A stretch of 64,000 nt of DNA from Enterovibrio sp045679545 (GCF_045679545.1 NZ_CP166194.1:2542001-2606000); one strand, 5' to 3'; positions 27,700 to 37,065 are shown, counted from the first letter of the stretch. Program-made: numbers and translations. Notes: a model not told the origin generated them from the sequence alone.

Positions 27700-28491
27700 T
27701 CACTGAGTATCTGGCAAAAACAGCGGACCTACTGGTGATGCAGGTAATGCAAACCTTGCTGGGTACTCTACGTCAACCAGGTACAAGCCGTGCGCTTTTG
27801 CCGTCGCGGCGGCCAAGTTGCGATCTTTCACGCCAAGGAGCCATTGAATCCACTCGGGCGCTTTCTCTTTGCGCCCGACCTCAATCAAACTACCTGCAAT
27901 ATTTCGCACCATGTGATGGACAAATGCGTTTGCTTTGATGTCTATGATCACGAAACGACCTTGGCGGGTCACATTTAAATGATGAATATTGCGCCAAGGG
28001 GTTTTTGACTGGCAATGAACAGCGCGAAAAGACGTAAAGTCATTTTCGCCTAATAGATACTGCCCAGCTTGATGCATTAGCGTTTCGTCTAGCTCATCAT
28101 GACAGTGTGTCACGCCATGACGAAGAATACCTGGACGCAGCGCATTGTTATAAATGATATAGCGATAGCGACGCGCTGTGGCTGAGAAACGAGCGTGAAA
28201 CTCATCCGGGACTTCTTTAGCCCAACGCACAGCGATAGCATCGGGAAGATGGGTATTAACGCCCATGGTCCACGCACGAAGCGGCCTGGTAACGTCTACC
28301 TCAAAATGAACCACCTGGCCCGTTCCATGTACGCCAGCATCAGTACGACCCGCGCATTGCACGTCAATCGGTTGGTTGGCGATTTTCGACAGGGCTTTTT
28401 CAAGGTGTTCCTGCACACTGGGTACTTCGCGCTGTCTCTGCCAGCCGAAATACTGTGCACCATCATATTCAACACCCAGGGCAATTTTCAT
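27700..28491 (-). CDS. truA: tRNA pseudouridine(38-40) synthase TruA
   Basis: 263 residues. The catalytic aspartate is D51 within CAGRTDAGVHGTGQV, and FVHHMVRNIAGSLIEVG is the conserved C-terminal motif. It isomerises uridines 38-40 in the anticodon arm of tRNAs. Located downstream of fimV and upstream of accD, the usual fimV-truA-accD order. Cytoplasmic. Confidence 0.97.
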   Translation of the reverse strand: MKIALGVEYDGAQYFGWQRQREVPSVQEHLEKALSKIANQPIDVQCAGRTDAGVHGTGQVVHFEVDVTRPLRAWTMGVNTHLPDAIAVRWAKEVPDEFHARFSATARRYRYIIYNNALRPGILRHGVTHCHDELDETLMHQAGQYLLGENDFTSFRAVHCQSKTPWRNIHHLNVTRQGRFVIIDIKANAFVHHMVRNIAGSLIEVGRKEKAPEWIQWLLGVKDRNLAAATAKAHGLYLVDVEYPARFALPASPVGPLFLPDTQ

Positions 28492-28601
28492 TCTTTTGTC
28501 TCTGTCTTAGCGGTTCATTATTTTGTGAAGCTGCGCAGTATACCAATCGGATTAAGTCAGCGGTCATAAATTTGTGCAGGAATAATCGTCAAGTGTGAGG
28601 A

Positions 28602-28631
28602 TAAAAAAACGGCGGGGTTTCCCCTGCCGTT
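28602..28631 (-). terminator. Terminator after fimV
   Basis: AACGGCGGGG (28608-28617) pairs with CCCCTGCCGTT (28621-28631) with one bulged base and a TTT loop; seven T residues follow on the minus strand. Strong Rho-independent terminator. Confidence 0.88.
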
Positions 28632-28668
28632 GATTCACCTAAACGAGATGGGCGAGATGACACGCCGC

Positions 28669-31600
28669 TTAGTGAAGCTTCTCAATCATCATTCTGGCTT
28701 CTTCTTTGAGGTTTGAATCATCACCTTGCATCACTTGCTCAAGCAACTGAATCGCACCATCTACATCATTCATTTCTAAATAGGCCTTAGCCAAGTCCAT
28801 GTTAGTTGCCGCTTCACCGCTGCTATCCACATCGACAGCTTGAATGTCATTGAGCACATCAGGGAAATCTTCCAGACCAACATTCAAATCCATTTTGACC
28901 GAATCTGGATCTTCTTGTGGCAAGCCATCATCTTTCATGAGCTCATCAATACTGATAAATCCATCATCTGACGACGTCGCTTCAACAAGCTCACTCTCAG
29001 CCTCTTCAAGCAAGCCTTCTAGGTCTGCATCCAAGTCCATGGATTTGATGTCATCGCCAAGAATTTCCGGCTGCTGGGACCAATCTTCGCTTTCCAGTTC
29101 AGGTTCTGGTGTTTGCTCTGCATCCCAAATGCCGCTTTCGTCTTCTGGGATATCTTGCTCGTCAGAAGCATCTAGCGTTTCATGGACATCAAACTCGTCA
29201 TCACCTTCCAGTGCATTCTCAAGGTCTGAGGCTTCACGCGCACTCATCGCCTCATGGGTGTCGGGTGTTTCGGTCTCAAAGTCACCAAGCGCCATAGGCT
29301 CGTCGTCTAGGGGCTCTGAAAGCAGCGCTTCCATGTTGAGCCCAGCGACTTGGTGCTCATCATCGTCCAGTTCGGCAATTTCATTCAGTTCAGCGGCACG
29401 ATACGATGCCTGCGAAACAGGCGCAGAAGGCTGCGAGAACTGGCTGCGATCACTTTCAGGCACCGCCTCATCAAGTTCGCGTTGCTCATCAAGCGCCGCG
29501 CCGAGTGCATCATCTTCATCAAATTCACCCAAATCGTCCAAGCTAATCGGATCAACAGGTGGGAATGCGAGGGTGTTGTTTTCGGTCGCGGTAAACGATG
29601 ACTCTGGTTCATCAGCAAGCGATGGCGCTTCCTCTTGTGTTTCTTGACGCTCAGTTGCAGATTCAGTGTCTGAGTCTAATTTTGCGTCGACATCATTTTC
29701 AACATCAGTGTCTTCAACATCAGTGTCTTCAACATCAAGCGCAGCAATATCTTCTTTATTCAACGCGTCGCTTGGTGCTGAATGCGCTACATCGAAATCG
29801 ACGGCTGCATCTTCTTCAGTATATTCAGGCAGATTGTCAAGATCGAATGATGCTTCTTCAAGGTCAGCCTCTACTGGCTCATCAGATTCAGCTTCATCAA
29901 AGTCACTATCTGCAAGCGCGGCTTCTTCGTCATATTCTGGTAAGGATGAAAGATCGAGAGGCGCGGCATCTGCGGTGACTGTTTCATCACCCTCTGAGGC
30001 TTCAAGATCTTCGGTTTCCAGCTCTTCGGCTTCGACGTCGGCAGATTCTGTCTCTTCGGAAGCGCTCTCCGAAGACGCTTGCTCAAATGGCTCTATCGCT
30101 GCCAGCGCATCATCGAGATCCGCTTCATCGTTGGCTGTTGCAACGTCCTCTGCTGGCTCGCTAAATTCGGTTTCAAGTTCCGTGCTTTCAGACTCTGGTG
30201 CCTCAGCGGCAGGAGTATCATCAACAAGCGCAGCCATGTCATCGTCATCTGACGACGCATCAGCGCCCTCTTCCTGTTCTTCACCTAAAAGGCTATCTAA
30301 CAGATCAATGTCTTCTTGTGATGCTTCTGGTATTTCACGCTCTTCGCCGTCTAGCGGATCTGACTCACTGTTTGTTGATGCGACTTCTTCTTGCTCATGC
30401 GCTTGTTCCTGCGCGAACTCAGGCTCATCGTCTTGTTCCAGTAAATCATCAAGCAGATCGAGGTCTGATTCAGACGCAGGGGGCTCAAGGTTGAGTTCAT
30501 CAGAGGCTTCTGCCACCAATTCTTCAAGTTCAGTGATGTCACTATCAGCCTCTGCGTGTTCAATGTCTTGTGATTGCTCTGGTTCTGGTTCTGGTTCTGG
30601 CTCTAACGCTTTTTCCAACTCAGCATCAGTGGCAGCGGGTTCTTCTGGCTTATCGAGGTCAAACTCGCCGTCATCAATCGAGATGAGATCGTCACCAAGA
30701 AGATCTTCGTCCTCTAGATCATCCTCACCGAGCAGCACACTGTCGTTTTCGAGCTCATCGTTTTCGAGCTCATCGTCTTCACTCACAAGCTCGTCGAGTA
30801 ATACGTCTGTGCCGGCGAGATCAAGATCTTCCGCATCACTGCCGTCGCCGATTAATTCAGACAACATATCGTCATCATCAATGGCTTCATCGAGCAATGC
30901 GCTCTCGTCTAACGGATCAATGTCGTCATCACCGACAAGCTCATCCAGCAACGCATCGCTGTCAGAAATGTCATCCTCATCATCTGACATAGGATCAAGT
31001 GACAATGCATCCGTGTCGTCGCCCTCTTGTGACGTTAACGGGTTGCCATCTTCATCCAGTAATTCGTCATCTAGAAGTTCATCAAGAAGGGCATCGGTAT
31101 TGTCGAGCTGTAAATCGGTTTCGTCGGCTTCTTCTAAAGAAGAATCGCTAATTAGATCGATATCATCGTCTAAGAACTCGTCGAGCAATGCTGTGCTGTC
31201 TTCGCTGAGTTCGCTATCTAGATCAGCGCTTTGTGGCTCTTCGCTTTCATCAAAGGCGGATGCCGTTGCTGTTTCATTAAGAATGTCGTCCAGATCGTCG
31301 TCAGACAGGTCGATATCTTGCGATAAGTCCAATTCTGGCTCGTCATCAAGCACTTTATCAAACAGCGCTTCGTTAGTGGTTTCGTCGTCCAGATCATTGA
31401 GCGCGTCATCAAGAACATCGGTCTCGGATTCAGGTGAAAGCTCTTCAGACAAAACATCGACCGTTTCTGACTCTGAAGTTTCTGGTTCATCCGTCGTTTG
31501 TGTCGCGTTCAGCAAGGCATCAATGTCATCAACATCACTGTCACTGCCTTCGCTGAGTGATTGCTCCCACATGGCTGCCAGCGCTTCATCAGGGCTCAGC

Positions 31601-33048
31601 TCTGTCTCTTCAGGTTGGGACGCCATTTCATCAAGGGCGCGTTCCATGTCCTCAAGACCAATCGCGCCTTCTGTACTTGCTGCAACGCCTAAATCAGTGC
31701 CTGTTTGGAAGTCGTCATCCAACATGGAATCCAAATCAGCATCCAATGATGAACTCAGATCCGTTTCACCACCAAAGTCAGTGTCATTATCAATATCTAA
31801 CCCTGACTCCGAAGGCTCATCAGACAGCTCCAAGGTGTCAGACAAATTAATGTCATCCAGCTCTGAATCAAAGATGCCATCATCGCCAAATAGATCATCG
31901 GCGTCAGTATCGTCTGTCACTTCTAGCTCGTCATCTTCCAGCACAAGCTCGTCGTCGTCCTCGACATCCGGCACCATGATGACGTTCATATCCGGATCAG
32001 CGCCGTCTAGTCCTTCCGGCTCAGGAACGTCATCATCGTCTTTGCGTCGACGCATGATGATAAAGGCAGCAGCGCCAATCACCAGAAGTGCTGGAATAAT
32101 GGCGACCGTTGCCAACATGAGCGGGCTAGCCATCAGTGATTCCATGAAAGAAGGCTCTTTCATTTCCATTTGAGCTTGACGCATACGCTGCGCTTCCAAG
32201 AAAGATTTAATCTCCTCGGTAAGTTCTTCGTCGGCACTCATCTGATCTTTCAGTGCAACCAACTCGTTTTGCACTTCAGCAAGACGAATTTTCAGGATGT
32301 GATTGCTTTCAACCAGTTTGCCCATTTGCAGATCAGACTGGTTGATTTGGTTTTGTACCGCGCCCATATCTGGCTTAGGCGGTGTCGTATCACTACCCGC
32401 GGCTTCTTTGGCTTTCATCTCTGCCTCAGGCAATGATTCAGACTGCGCCATCTCTGCGTCGGCTGGCATCATTTCTGCGGCAGGTTTTGGTGCTTTTTCC
32501 TCGGAAGCAACTGGTTTTTGGGCTGGTCTTGGTGTGGCCACTGGCGCCGAGACTTGCTGGCTTAATGGCTGACGACTCACGCCGCGTTGAGCATCTTTGC
32601 GCGCTTGATCAATTTGCAGACGCTGGGCGACATCGTCCGTGCTCTCGCGACGGATCTCGGTCAGTGTCGGCATCATTAGCGTACTGCCGGGCACTAAACC
32701 GTGAATATTTTGGTCTTCAAATGCGTTGGGGTTTAAACGGAAAATCGCGCCTAAGGTTTGATAGACAGTGACGGCATTGTTCGGCTGATAGCGGGTTGCG
32801 ATAGACCAAAGGGTATCGTTGTCTCGCGTAGGGCCAACAGATTGACGGCGATTGACTGTCGAGGGCGCTTGCGTCGTTTGGGATAAAGGCGTGACGGCAC
32901 TCGGTGGCGGCGACTCTTCAACAGGGCCAAGAATTCGAATGGCTGAATGCACAGAAAAGGTCGCAGCGAGGCTCAACACCAATGTTGAGGCTGCAAGAAT
33001 TTTGCCGAGTCGACGGCTAGCGATTGGTGAAGAAAGCGTTCGCTTCAT
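28669..33048 (-). CDS. fimV: Polar hub protein FimV/HubP
   Basis: About 1,459 residues from the ATG at 33048. Visible in order: a signal-like segment (ILAASTLVLSLAATFSVHSA, 17-36), a LysM-like peptidoglycan-binding region (about 73-128, DNDTLWSIATRYQPNN), a Pro/Ala linker, a predicted coiled coil (about 230-296), one membrane segment (about 311-332) followed by RRRKDDDD, and a very long acidic region with degenerate LLDEL-type repeats. The C-terminal FimV/TPR-like domain is NMDLAKAYLEMNDVDGAIQL. In vibrios HubP organises the cell pole (ParA-type partners, flagellum, chemotaxis). The frame is open to a TTG at 33126, but a TATTAT -10 at 33104-33099 would fall inside that extension, favouring 33048; the ribosome site is weak. 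Much of the chain is only Asp/Glu/Leu/Ser. Confidence 0.9.
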   Translation of the reverse strand: MKRTLSSPIASRRLGKILAASTLVLSLAATFSVHSAIRILGPVEESPPPSAVTPLSQTTQAPSTVNRRQSVGPTRDNDTLWSIATRYQPNNAVTVYQTLGAIFRLNPNAFEDQNIHGLVPGSTLMMPTLTEIRRESTDDVAQRLQIDQARKDAQRGVSRQPLSQQVSAPVATPRPAQKPVASEEKAPKPAAEMMPADAEMAQSESLPEAEMKAKEAAGSDTTPPKPDMGAVQNQINQSDLQMGKLVESNHILKIRLAEVQNELVALKDQMSADEELTEEIKSFLEAQRMRQAQMEMKEPSFMESLMASPLMLATVAIIPALLVIGAAAFIIMRRRKDDDDVPEPEGLDGADPDMNVIMVPDVEDDDELVLEDDELEVTDDTDADDLFGDDGIFDSELDDINLSDTLELSDEPSESGLDIDNDTDFGGETDLSSSLDADLDSMLDDDFQTGTDLGVAASTEGAIGLEDMERALDEMASQPEETELSPDEALAAMWEQSLSEGSDSDVDDIDALLNATQTTDEPETSESETVDVLSEELSPESETDVLDDALNDLDDETTNEALFDKVLDDEPELDLSQDIDLSDDDLDDILNETATASAFDESEEPQSADLDSELSEDSTALLDEFLDDDIDLISDSSLEEADETDLQLDNTDALLDELLDDELLDEDGNPLTSQEGDDTDALSLDPMSDDEDDISDSDALLDELVGDDDIDPLDESALLDEAIDDDDMLSELIGDGSDAEDLDLAGTDVLLDELVSEDDELENDELENDSVLLGEDDLEDEDLLGDDLISIDDGEFDLDKPEEPAATDAELEKALEPEPEPEPEQSQDIEHAEADSDITELEELVAEASDELNLEPPASESDLDLLDDLLEQDDEPEFAQEQAHEQEEVASTNSESDPLDGEEREIPEASQEDIDLLDSLLGEEQEEGADASSDDDDMAALVDDTPAAEAPESESTELETEFSEPAEDVATANDEADLDDALAAIEPFEQASSESASEETESADVEAEELETEDLEASEGDETVTADAAPLDLSSLPEYDEEAALADSDFDEAESDEPVEADLEEASFDLDNLPEYTEEDAAVDFDVAHSAPSDALNKEDIAALDVEDTDVEDTDVENDVDAKLDSDTESATERQETQEEAPSLADEPESSFTATENNTLAFPPVDPISLDDLGEFDEDDALGAALDEQRELDEAVPESDRSQFSQPSAPVSQASYRAAELNEIAELDDDEHQVAGLNMEALLSEPLDDEPMALGDFETETPDTHEAMSAREASDLENALEGDDEFDVHETLDASDEQDIPEDESGIWDAEQTPEPELESEDWSQQPEILGDDIKSMDLDADLEGLLEEAESELVEATSSDDGFISIDELMKDDGLPQEDPDSVKMDLNVGLEDFPDVLNDIQAVDVDSSGEAATNMDLAKAYLEMNDVDGAIQLLEQVMQGDDSNLKEEARMMIEKLH
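29701..29736 (-). repeat. 15-bp tandem repeat within fimV
   Basis: Two full copies and a partial third of AACATCAGTGTCTTC encode the repeated EDTDV residues in the acidic region of FimV. Two copies of TTTTCGAGCTCATCG lie near 30745-30775, and a GGTTCT run encoding Pro-Glu pairs lies near 30580-30600. Confidence 0.7.
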
Positions 33049-33389
33049 GGCGTTATAAAAATCTGCGTCGGACACTGCCCGCATTCCCCTATGGCAGAAT
33101 AATAGGCTTATTCCAAAACACTGCAAATATCGAACCAGCCTTGCGGGGGAAACGTATCACAGCATCACTGCTCATGAGAAATCAGCCCTGCGATATGGCA
33201 GTATCCGCGCAAAGTAAATCATGATTTTTGCGTCGCAATGTATGGTTAAGTTCTTACTGTGGTTGGGATTAGGTTATTTCCCTAACTATATCGGAAGCTT
33301 GAGTGAAAACTGTAGTGTGAGAAGATAAAACTGTGTTTTGTGATCAAACAACCGGCACGAGATCACTCGATACCGGTTGTTTTAGGCGA
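33049..33389. promoter_or_regulatory. fimV upstream region and promoter
   Basis: 341 bases between the fimV start and the asd stop. On the minus strand TTGCAG (33126-33121), a 16-base spacer and TATTAT (33104-33099) form a plausible sigma-70 promoter giving a leader of about 45 bases. The asd terminator occupies the right end (33346-33383). The sequence between (33130-33340) shows no ORF or RNA that I recognise. Confidence 0.5.
33346..33383 (-). terminator. Probable terminator after asd
   Basis: AAACAACCGG (33346-33355) pairs with CCGGTTGTTT (33373-33382) around a 17-base loop that can itself pair (CGAG/CTCG). The T-run after it on the minus strand is short. Confidence 0.55.
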
Positions 33390-34415
33390 TTAAAGGTAAT
33401 CGCGCACAAGGACTTCGGCGATTTGAACCGAGTTAGTTGCCGCCCCTTTGCGGACATTATCTGCCACAATCCACATGTTTAAACCATTGGGATGGCTGAT
33501 GTCGTTGCGAATGCGACCGACCATAACGTGGTCTTGACCCGTGCCTTCTTTCACTTGCGTTGGGTACTCTTCACCCATATAGACTTCCACGCCTTCCGCA
33601 CGTGACAGTAAATCCATGGCTTCGGTTGCGTCAATAGGTTGACGGCATTCGATATGCACGGCTTCAGCATGACCATAGAAAACAGGCACTCGCACGCAGG
33701 TTGGGTTCACGGCAACCGTGTCATCACCCAATATCTTCTGCGTTTCCCACACCATTTTCATTTCTTCTTTGGTGTAGCCGTTGTCCATGAACTCGTCGAT
33801 ATGCGGTATACAGTTAAATGCGATCTGCTTTTTGTACAAGCTAGGCTCTGCATCTTGGCTGTTCAGTAGTTTTACAGTTTGACCAGCCAGTTCATCAACG
33901 CCTTTTTTGCCTGAGCCAGACACTGACTGATAGGTTGCCACGTTGATGCGCTCAATACCTGCTGCATCATAAATTGGCTTCAGTGCCACCAGCATTTGAA
34001 TGGTCGAGCAATTTGGGTTGGCAATGATGTTGCGGTTACGGAAATCCGCAATCGCTTCTGGGTTTACTTCTGGCACGACCAATGGAACATCATGCTCGTA
34101 ACGGAAACGTGAGGTGTTGTCGATAACCACCACACCTTCATCAGCGGCAATCGGCGCCCAACGGTCTGACAATTCTGCGCCAGCCGAAAACAGTGCTAAC
34201 TGCACCTGACTCCAATCGAAGTCTTCGACGTTTTTCACCAGAATGCTTTTGCCATTGAAACGAATGGTTTCACCGGCACTGCGCTCACTTGCCAGCAAGT
34301 AAAGATTGCGCACAGGGAATTTACGCTCTTCCAATACCTCGATAATGGTGCGGCCAACAGCGCCCGTTGCACCTAATACAGCGATATCAAAAGCCACATC
34401 GAATTCTTGTGTCAT
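33390..34415 (-). CDS. asd: Aspartate-semialdehyde dehydrogenase (Usg/Asd2 branch)
   Basis: 341 residues. The NADP-binding GATGAVG is near residue 15, the catalytic cysteine lies in NPNCSTIQMLVALKP and the conserved QSVSGSGKKGVDEL follows. Unlike E. coli Usg, which lacks catalytic residues, this copy keeps the cysteine, so it is probably active, matching vibrio reports of two active ASADH paralogues. It makes aspartate semialdehyde for lysine, threonine, methionine and diaminopimelate. Two bases after the pdxB stop; pdxB-asd form an operon upstream of fimV, the conserved vibrio order. Confidence 0.93.
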   Translation of the reverse strand: MTQEFDVAFDIAVLGATGAVGRTIIEVLEERKFPVRNLYLLASERSAGETIRFNGKSILVKNVEDFDWSQVQLALFSAGAELSDRWAPIAADEGVVVIDNTSRFRYEHDVPLVVPEVNPEAIADFRNRNIIANPNCSTIQMLVALKPIYDAAGIERINVATYQSVSGSGKKGVDELAGQTVKLLNSQDAEPSLYKKQIAFNCIPHIDEFMDNGYTKEEMKMVWETQKILGDDTVAVNPTCVRVPVFYGHAEAVHIECRQPIDATEAMDLLSRAEGVEVYMGEEYPTQVKEGTGQDHVMVGRIRNDISHPNGLNMWIVADNVRKGAATNSVQIAEVLVRDYL

Positions 34416-34417
34416 GT

Positions 34418-35557
34418 TTATTCCTCTACGGTAAAACCTAATTTAGCGAGCGACTCTAACCCAAACTCGGCCTTGCCCGCTACTGTAATCGCACTGTACT
34501 CACGTCTGTCCCAGTAATTCTTGCGTAAGCGGTCAAAGCTTATGCGCTGCTGAGCAACATCGGCCATTTCTCGGCGGAACTCAGCATCGTCTCGGCGAAT
34601 GTCATAAACCAGCTGACAGAGCGCCATAAGATCTGCGTTGTTCCAAGGCTGGCTTAATTCAACACGCGGGATCGGTGCCATAGGTAACAGTGAACTCGCC
34701 GCTACGTGCTCTTCGCTATTTCCGAGAAAATCACAGTAGGCGTTGTAAATCATGGTGGTGCCACGGGCTTTGCCTTCTAGGCCATATCCTGCGATATGAG
34801 GCGTGGCAAAAGCCAATAGCGGCAGTAGTTCTAGATCCACTTCCGGTTCGAATTCAAATACATCCAACACGGCTGTTAGTTTTTCTGCTTGCAATGCGGC
34901 TTTGAGCGCATCATTGTCCACAACCGGTCCACGAGCGGCATTGATCAAAATACTGTTTGGCTTCAACGCAGCCAGTTCTTTTTTCCCAATCAAATGATGT
35001 GTTGGGTATTTGCCTGCCCGTGTGATCGGTGTGTGCGTCGTGATCACATCGCACTCTGCAAGTAGGGTTGGTAGCGAATGAAACGCGCGCTCATCACCTT
35101 CAGCTTCTTTTATAGGATCACAAAGCAAATGTTCAATATTCAGTGCGCTGAGACATTTGGAAAGATAGCTCCCAACTTGCCCAGCCCCAATGATGCCAAC
35201 TTTACGATCAGTGAGCGTAAAGCCTTGCTGCTGACTCAGTACCAAAAGCGCACTGATGACATATTCTGCCACCCCCACCTTGTTGCAACCCGGTGCGGCA
35301 GTGAAATGAATACCTCGCGAAGCCAGCAATTCTGCATCGACGTGGTCAGTCCCGGCGGTTGCCGTTCCCACAAACTTAAGGCGATTAGCTTTCGCTAATA
35401 ATTCTTCATCCACTTTGGTCACGGAGCGGATCATCAAGGCATCCACATCAACCAAGTCGTCTGCCGTCAGTGTACGACCCGCTTTGGCTGTCACCGTTCC
35501 CAGTTTACTGAATAGTGCCGCGGCATACGGCATATTTTCATCAATCAGGATATTCAC
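34418..35557 (-). CDS. pdxB: Erythronate-4-phosphate dehydrogenase PdxB
   Basis: 379 residues, D-2-hydroxyacid dehydrogenase family with the PdxB-specific C-terminal dimerisation domain. GIIGAGQVGSYLSKCL binds NAD, and NAARGPVVDNDAL and ATPHIAGYGLEGKARGT carry the catalytic His region. It acts in the DXP-dependent pyridoxal phosphate pathway. The start is GTG at 35557 with GAGAG upstream. The fabB terminator lies just upstream, so it probably has its own promoter in 35558-35620. Confidence 0.96.
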   Translation of the reverse strand: MNILIDENMPYAAALFSKLGTVTAKAGRTLTADDLVDVDALMIRSVTKVDEELLAKANRLKFVGTATAGTDHVDAELLASRGIHFTAAPGCNKVGVAEYVISALLVLSQQQGFTLTDRKVGIIGAGQVGSYLSKCLSALNIEHLLCDPIKEAEGDERAFHSLPTLLAECDVITTHTPITRAGKYPTHHLIGKKELAALKPNSILINAARGPVVDNDALKAALQAEKLTAVLDVFEFEPEVDLELLPLLAFATPHIAGYGLEGKARGTTMIYNAYCDFLGNSEEHVAASSLLPMAPIPRVELSQPWNNADLMALCQLVYDIRRDDAEFRREMADVAQQRISFDRLRKNYWDRREYSAITVAGKAEFGLESLAKLGFTVEE

Positions 35558-35620
35558 GCAATGCTCTCTTCAATCAAACTCACTGACGCTATTGTGACGC
35601 TTTTCCTTGCGACTTAAAAC

Positions 35621-35645
35621 GAAAAAACCCGACCAATGGCCGGGT
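35621..35645 (-). terminator. Terminator of fabB 3' UTR
   Basis: ACCCG (35627-35631) pairs with CGGGT (35641-35645), with CCA/TGG pairing inside; on the minus strand the stem is followed by six T residues. Strong intrinsic terminator about 140 bases after the fabB stop. Confidence 0.85.
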
Positions 35646-35715
35646 AAAATCCAGGATCTGAAAGATAGAGACCGGCTCTCAACGGTCAATACCTGCGTCT
35701 GTTGTAGGCATGATG
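35621..35715 (-). ncRNA. farS: Candidate FarS-type sRNA from the fabB 3' UTR
   Basis: The fabB stop is followed on the minus strand by 140 untranslated bases that end in a strong terminator. The distal part, containing GAGAGCCGGTCTC and CTATCTTTCAGATCC before the terminator stem, has the layout of a 3'-UTR-derived, Hfq-dependent sRNA. In V. cholerae, FarS is cut by RNase E from exactly this position and represses fadE-type beta-oxidation mRNAs. I assign it by position and structure only; the 5' end is approximate and I cannot align it to FarS. Confidence 0.45.
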
Positions 35716-35785
35716 CCAACTTCCCGGAAAATCTTAAACAACAAGCCAGTGACAGGCTTGTCGCAACGAGAGACAGCGTTTTCGC

Positions 35786-36997
35786 TTATCCTTCGTATTT
35801 TTTAATCACCAGTGTGGCGTTAGTACCGCCAAAACCGAAGCTATTCGACATCACAGTTGTCAGCGTTTGCTCGCGCATTTCAGTCACGATATCAAGGCCT
35901 TCAGCAGCAGGGTCAAGGTTGTCGATATTAATGCTCGGAGCAACAAAGTTATTTTCCAACATCAGTGTTGAATAAATCGCTTCGTGAACACCTGCAGCGC
36001 CCAATGCGTGACCTGTCATCGCTTTGGTAGCAGAAATAGCTGGGCTGTTGTGGCCAAACACTTCCTGAATCGCGCCTAACTCTTTCACATCACCCACTGG
36101 CGTTGAAGTGCCGTGCGTGTTGATGTAGTCAATGCTGTCCACATCTTGCATCGCCATCTTCATACAACGGATAGCGCCTTCACCCGAAGGGGCAACCATG
36201 TCGTAGCCATCAGACGTTGCGCCATAGCCGACGATTTCACCGTAGATTTTCGCACCACGCGCAAGCGCATGCTCAAGCTCTTCGATCACCATCATGCCGC
36301 CGCCACCAGAAATAACGAAACCGTCGCGGTCTGCATCATAGGTGCGTGACGCTTTTGAAGGGTCATCATTGTATTTGGTCGACAACGCGCCCATGGCGTC
36401 AAACATCATGGTCAATGACCAATCGAGTTCTTCACCGCCACCTGCAAATACCACGTCCTGTTTACCCAATTGGATAAGCTCTACCGCGTGGCCGATACAG
36501 TGTGCAGAAGTCGCACAGGCTGAACTCATGGTGTAGTTCACACCACGGATTTTAAATGGCGTTGCCAAGCACGCTGAAACGGTAGACGACATGGTACGAG
36601 GCACCATGTAAGGTCCAACACGTTTTACCCCTTTCTCGCGCAACGTGTCTGTCGCCAGCACTTGGTTAATAGAAGACGCACCACCAGAACCAGCAACCAG
36701 ACCGGTACGGTCATTAGAGACCATATCTTCAGTCAGACCTGAATCTTCAATGGCTTGTTCCATTGACAGATAAGCGAAGCCTGCGGCATCGCCCATAAAA
36801 CGAAATTTCTTACGATCAATATGCTCTGCGGGAATGAGCTTTAAATCGCCCCAAACATTACTGCGTAGTTTCATGTCCGCGAACTGCTGGGAAAAACTGA
36901 TCCCTGATTTACCCGTCTTCAAAGACTCCAGCACTTCTTTTACGTTGTTACCGATGCTGGAAACAATTCCCATACCTGTAATTACGGCTCGTTTCAT
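35786..36997 (-). CDS. fabB: 3-oxoacyl-ACP synthase I FabB
   Basis: 403 residues. The catalytic triad is visible: Cys161 (SSACATSAHC), the His in NTHGTSTPVGD and the His in AMTGHALGAAGVHEA, with a GFGGTN glycine loop near the end. It elongates acyl-ACP and is essential for unsaturated fatty acids. ATG start. A TGGTCAG half-site resembling a FadR box lies about 55 bases upstream, and the 3' UTR is a candidate sRNA source. Divergent from mnmC, as in E. coli. Confidence 0.98.
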   Translation of the reverse strand: MKRAVITGMGIVSSIGNNVKEVLESLKTGKSGISFSQQFADMKLRSNVWGDLKLIPAEHIDRKKFRFMGDAAGFAYLSMEQAIEDSGLTEDMVSNDRTGLVAGSGGASSINQVLATDTLREKGVKRVGPYMVPRTMSSTVSACLATPFKIRGVNYTMSSACATSAHCIGHAVELIQLGKQDVVFAGGGEELDWSLTMMFDAMGALSTKYNDDPSKASRTYDADRDGFVISGGGGMMVIEELEHALARGAKIYGEIVGYGATSDGYDMVAPSGEGAIRCMKMAMQDVDSIDYINTHGTSTPVGDVKELGAIQEVFGHNSPAISATKAMTGHALGAAGVHEAIYSTLMLENNFVAPSINIDNLDPAAEGLDIVTEMREQTLTTVMSNSFGFGGTNATLVIKKYEG

Positions 36998-37027
36998 CTT
37001 TTGTTCCTACAATTCGAGTTCGCACCG

Positions 37028-37065
37028 ATGATAGCGTTTTTGCTCATCTAAAGTGGTCAGCTTTC
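37028..37065 (-). promoter_or_regulatory. fabB promoter with FadR-like activator half-site
   Basis: On the minus strand TATCAT (37033-37028) is a likely -10 with no good -35 at the right spacing. AAGTGGTCAGCTTTC (plus strand 37051-37065) covers the -35 area and shares TGGTC-n-G with the FadR operator core TGGTCnGACC. In E. coli FadR activates fabB from such an upstream site. The match is partial. Confidence 0.45.

Noticed and set aside
27461..27706. An 81-codon plus-strand frame between accD and truA
   Set aside because: It starts inside the accD upstream region, overlaps the truA stop, has no ribosome site or family resemblance and runs against the operon; it is most likely chance.
29666..32173. 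An 835-codon plus-strand open frame rich in serine, opposite fimV
   Set aside because: It is the reverse complement of the Asp/Glu-rich repeats of fimV: GAT/GAA/GAG codons read backwards give Ser-type codons and few stops. No start signal, no recognisable domain, and fimV is conserved.
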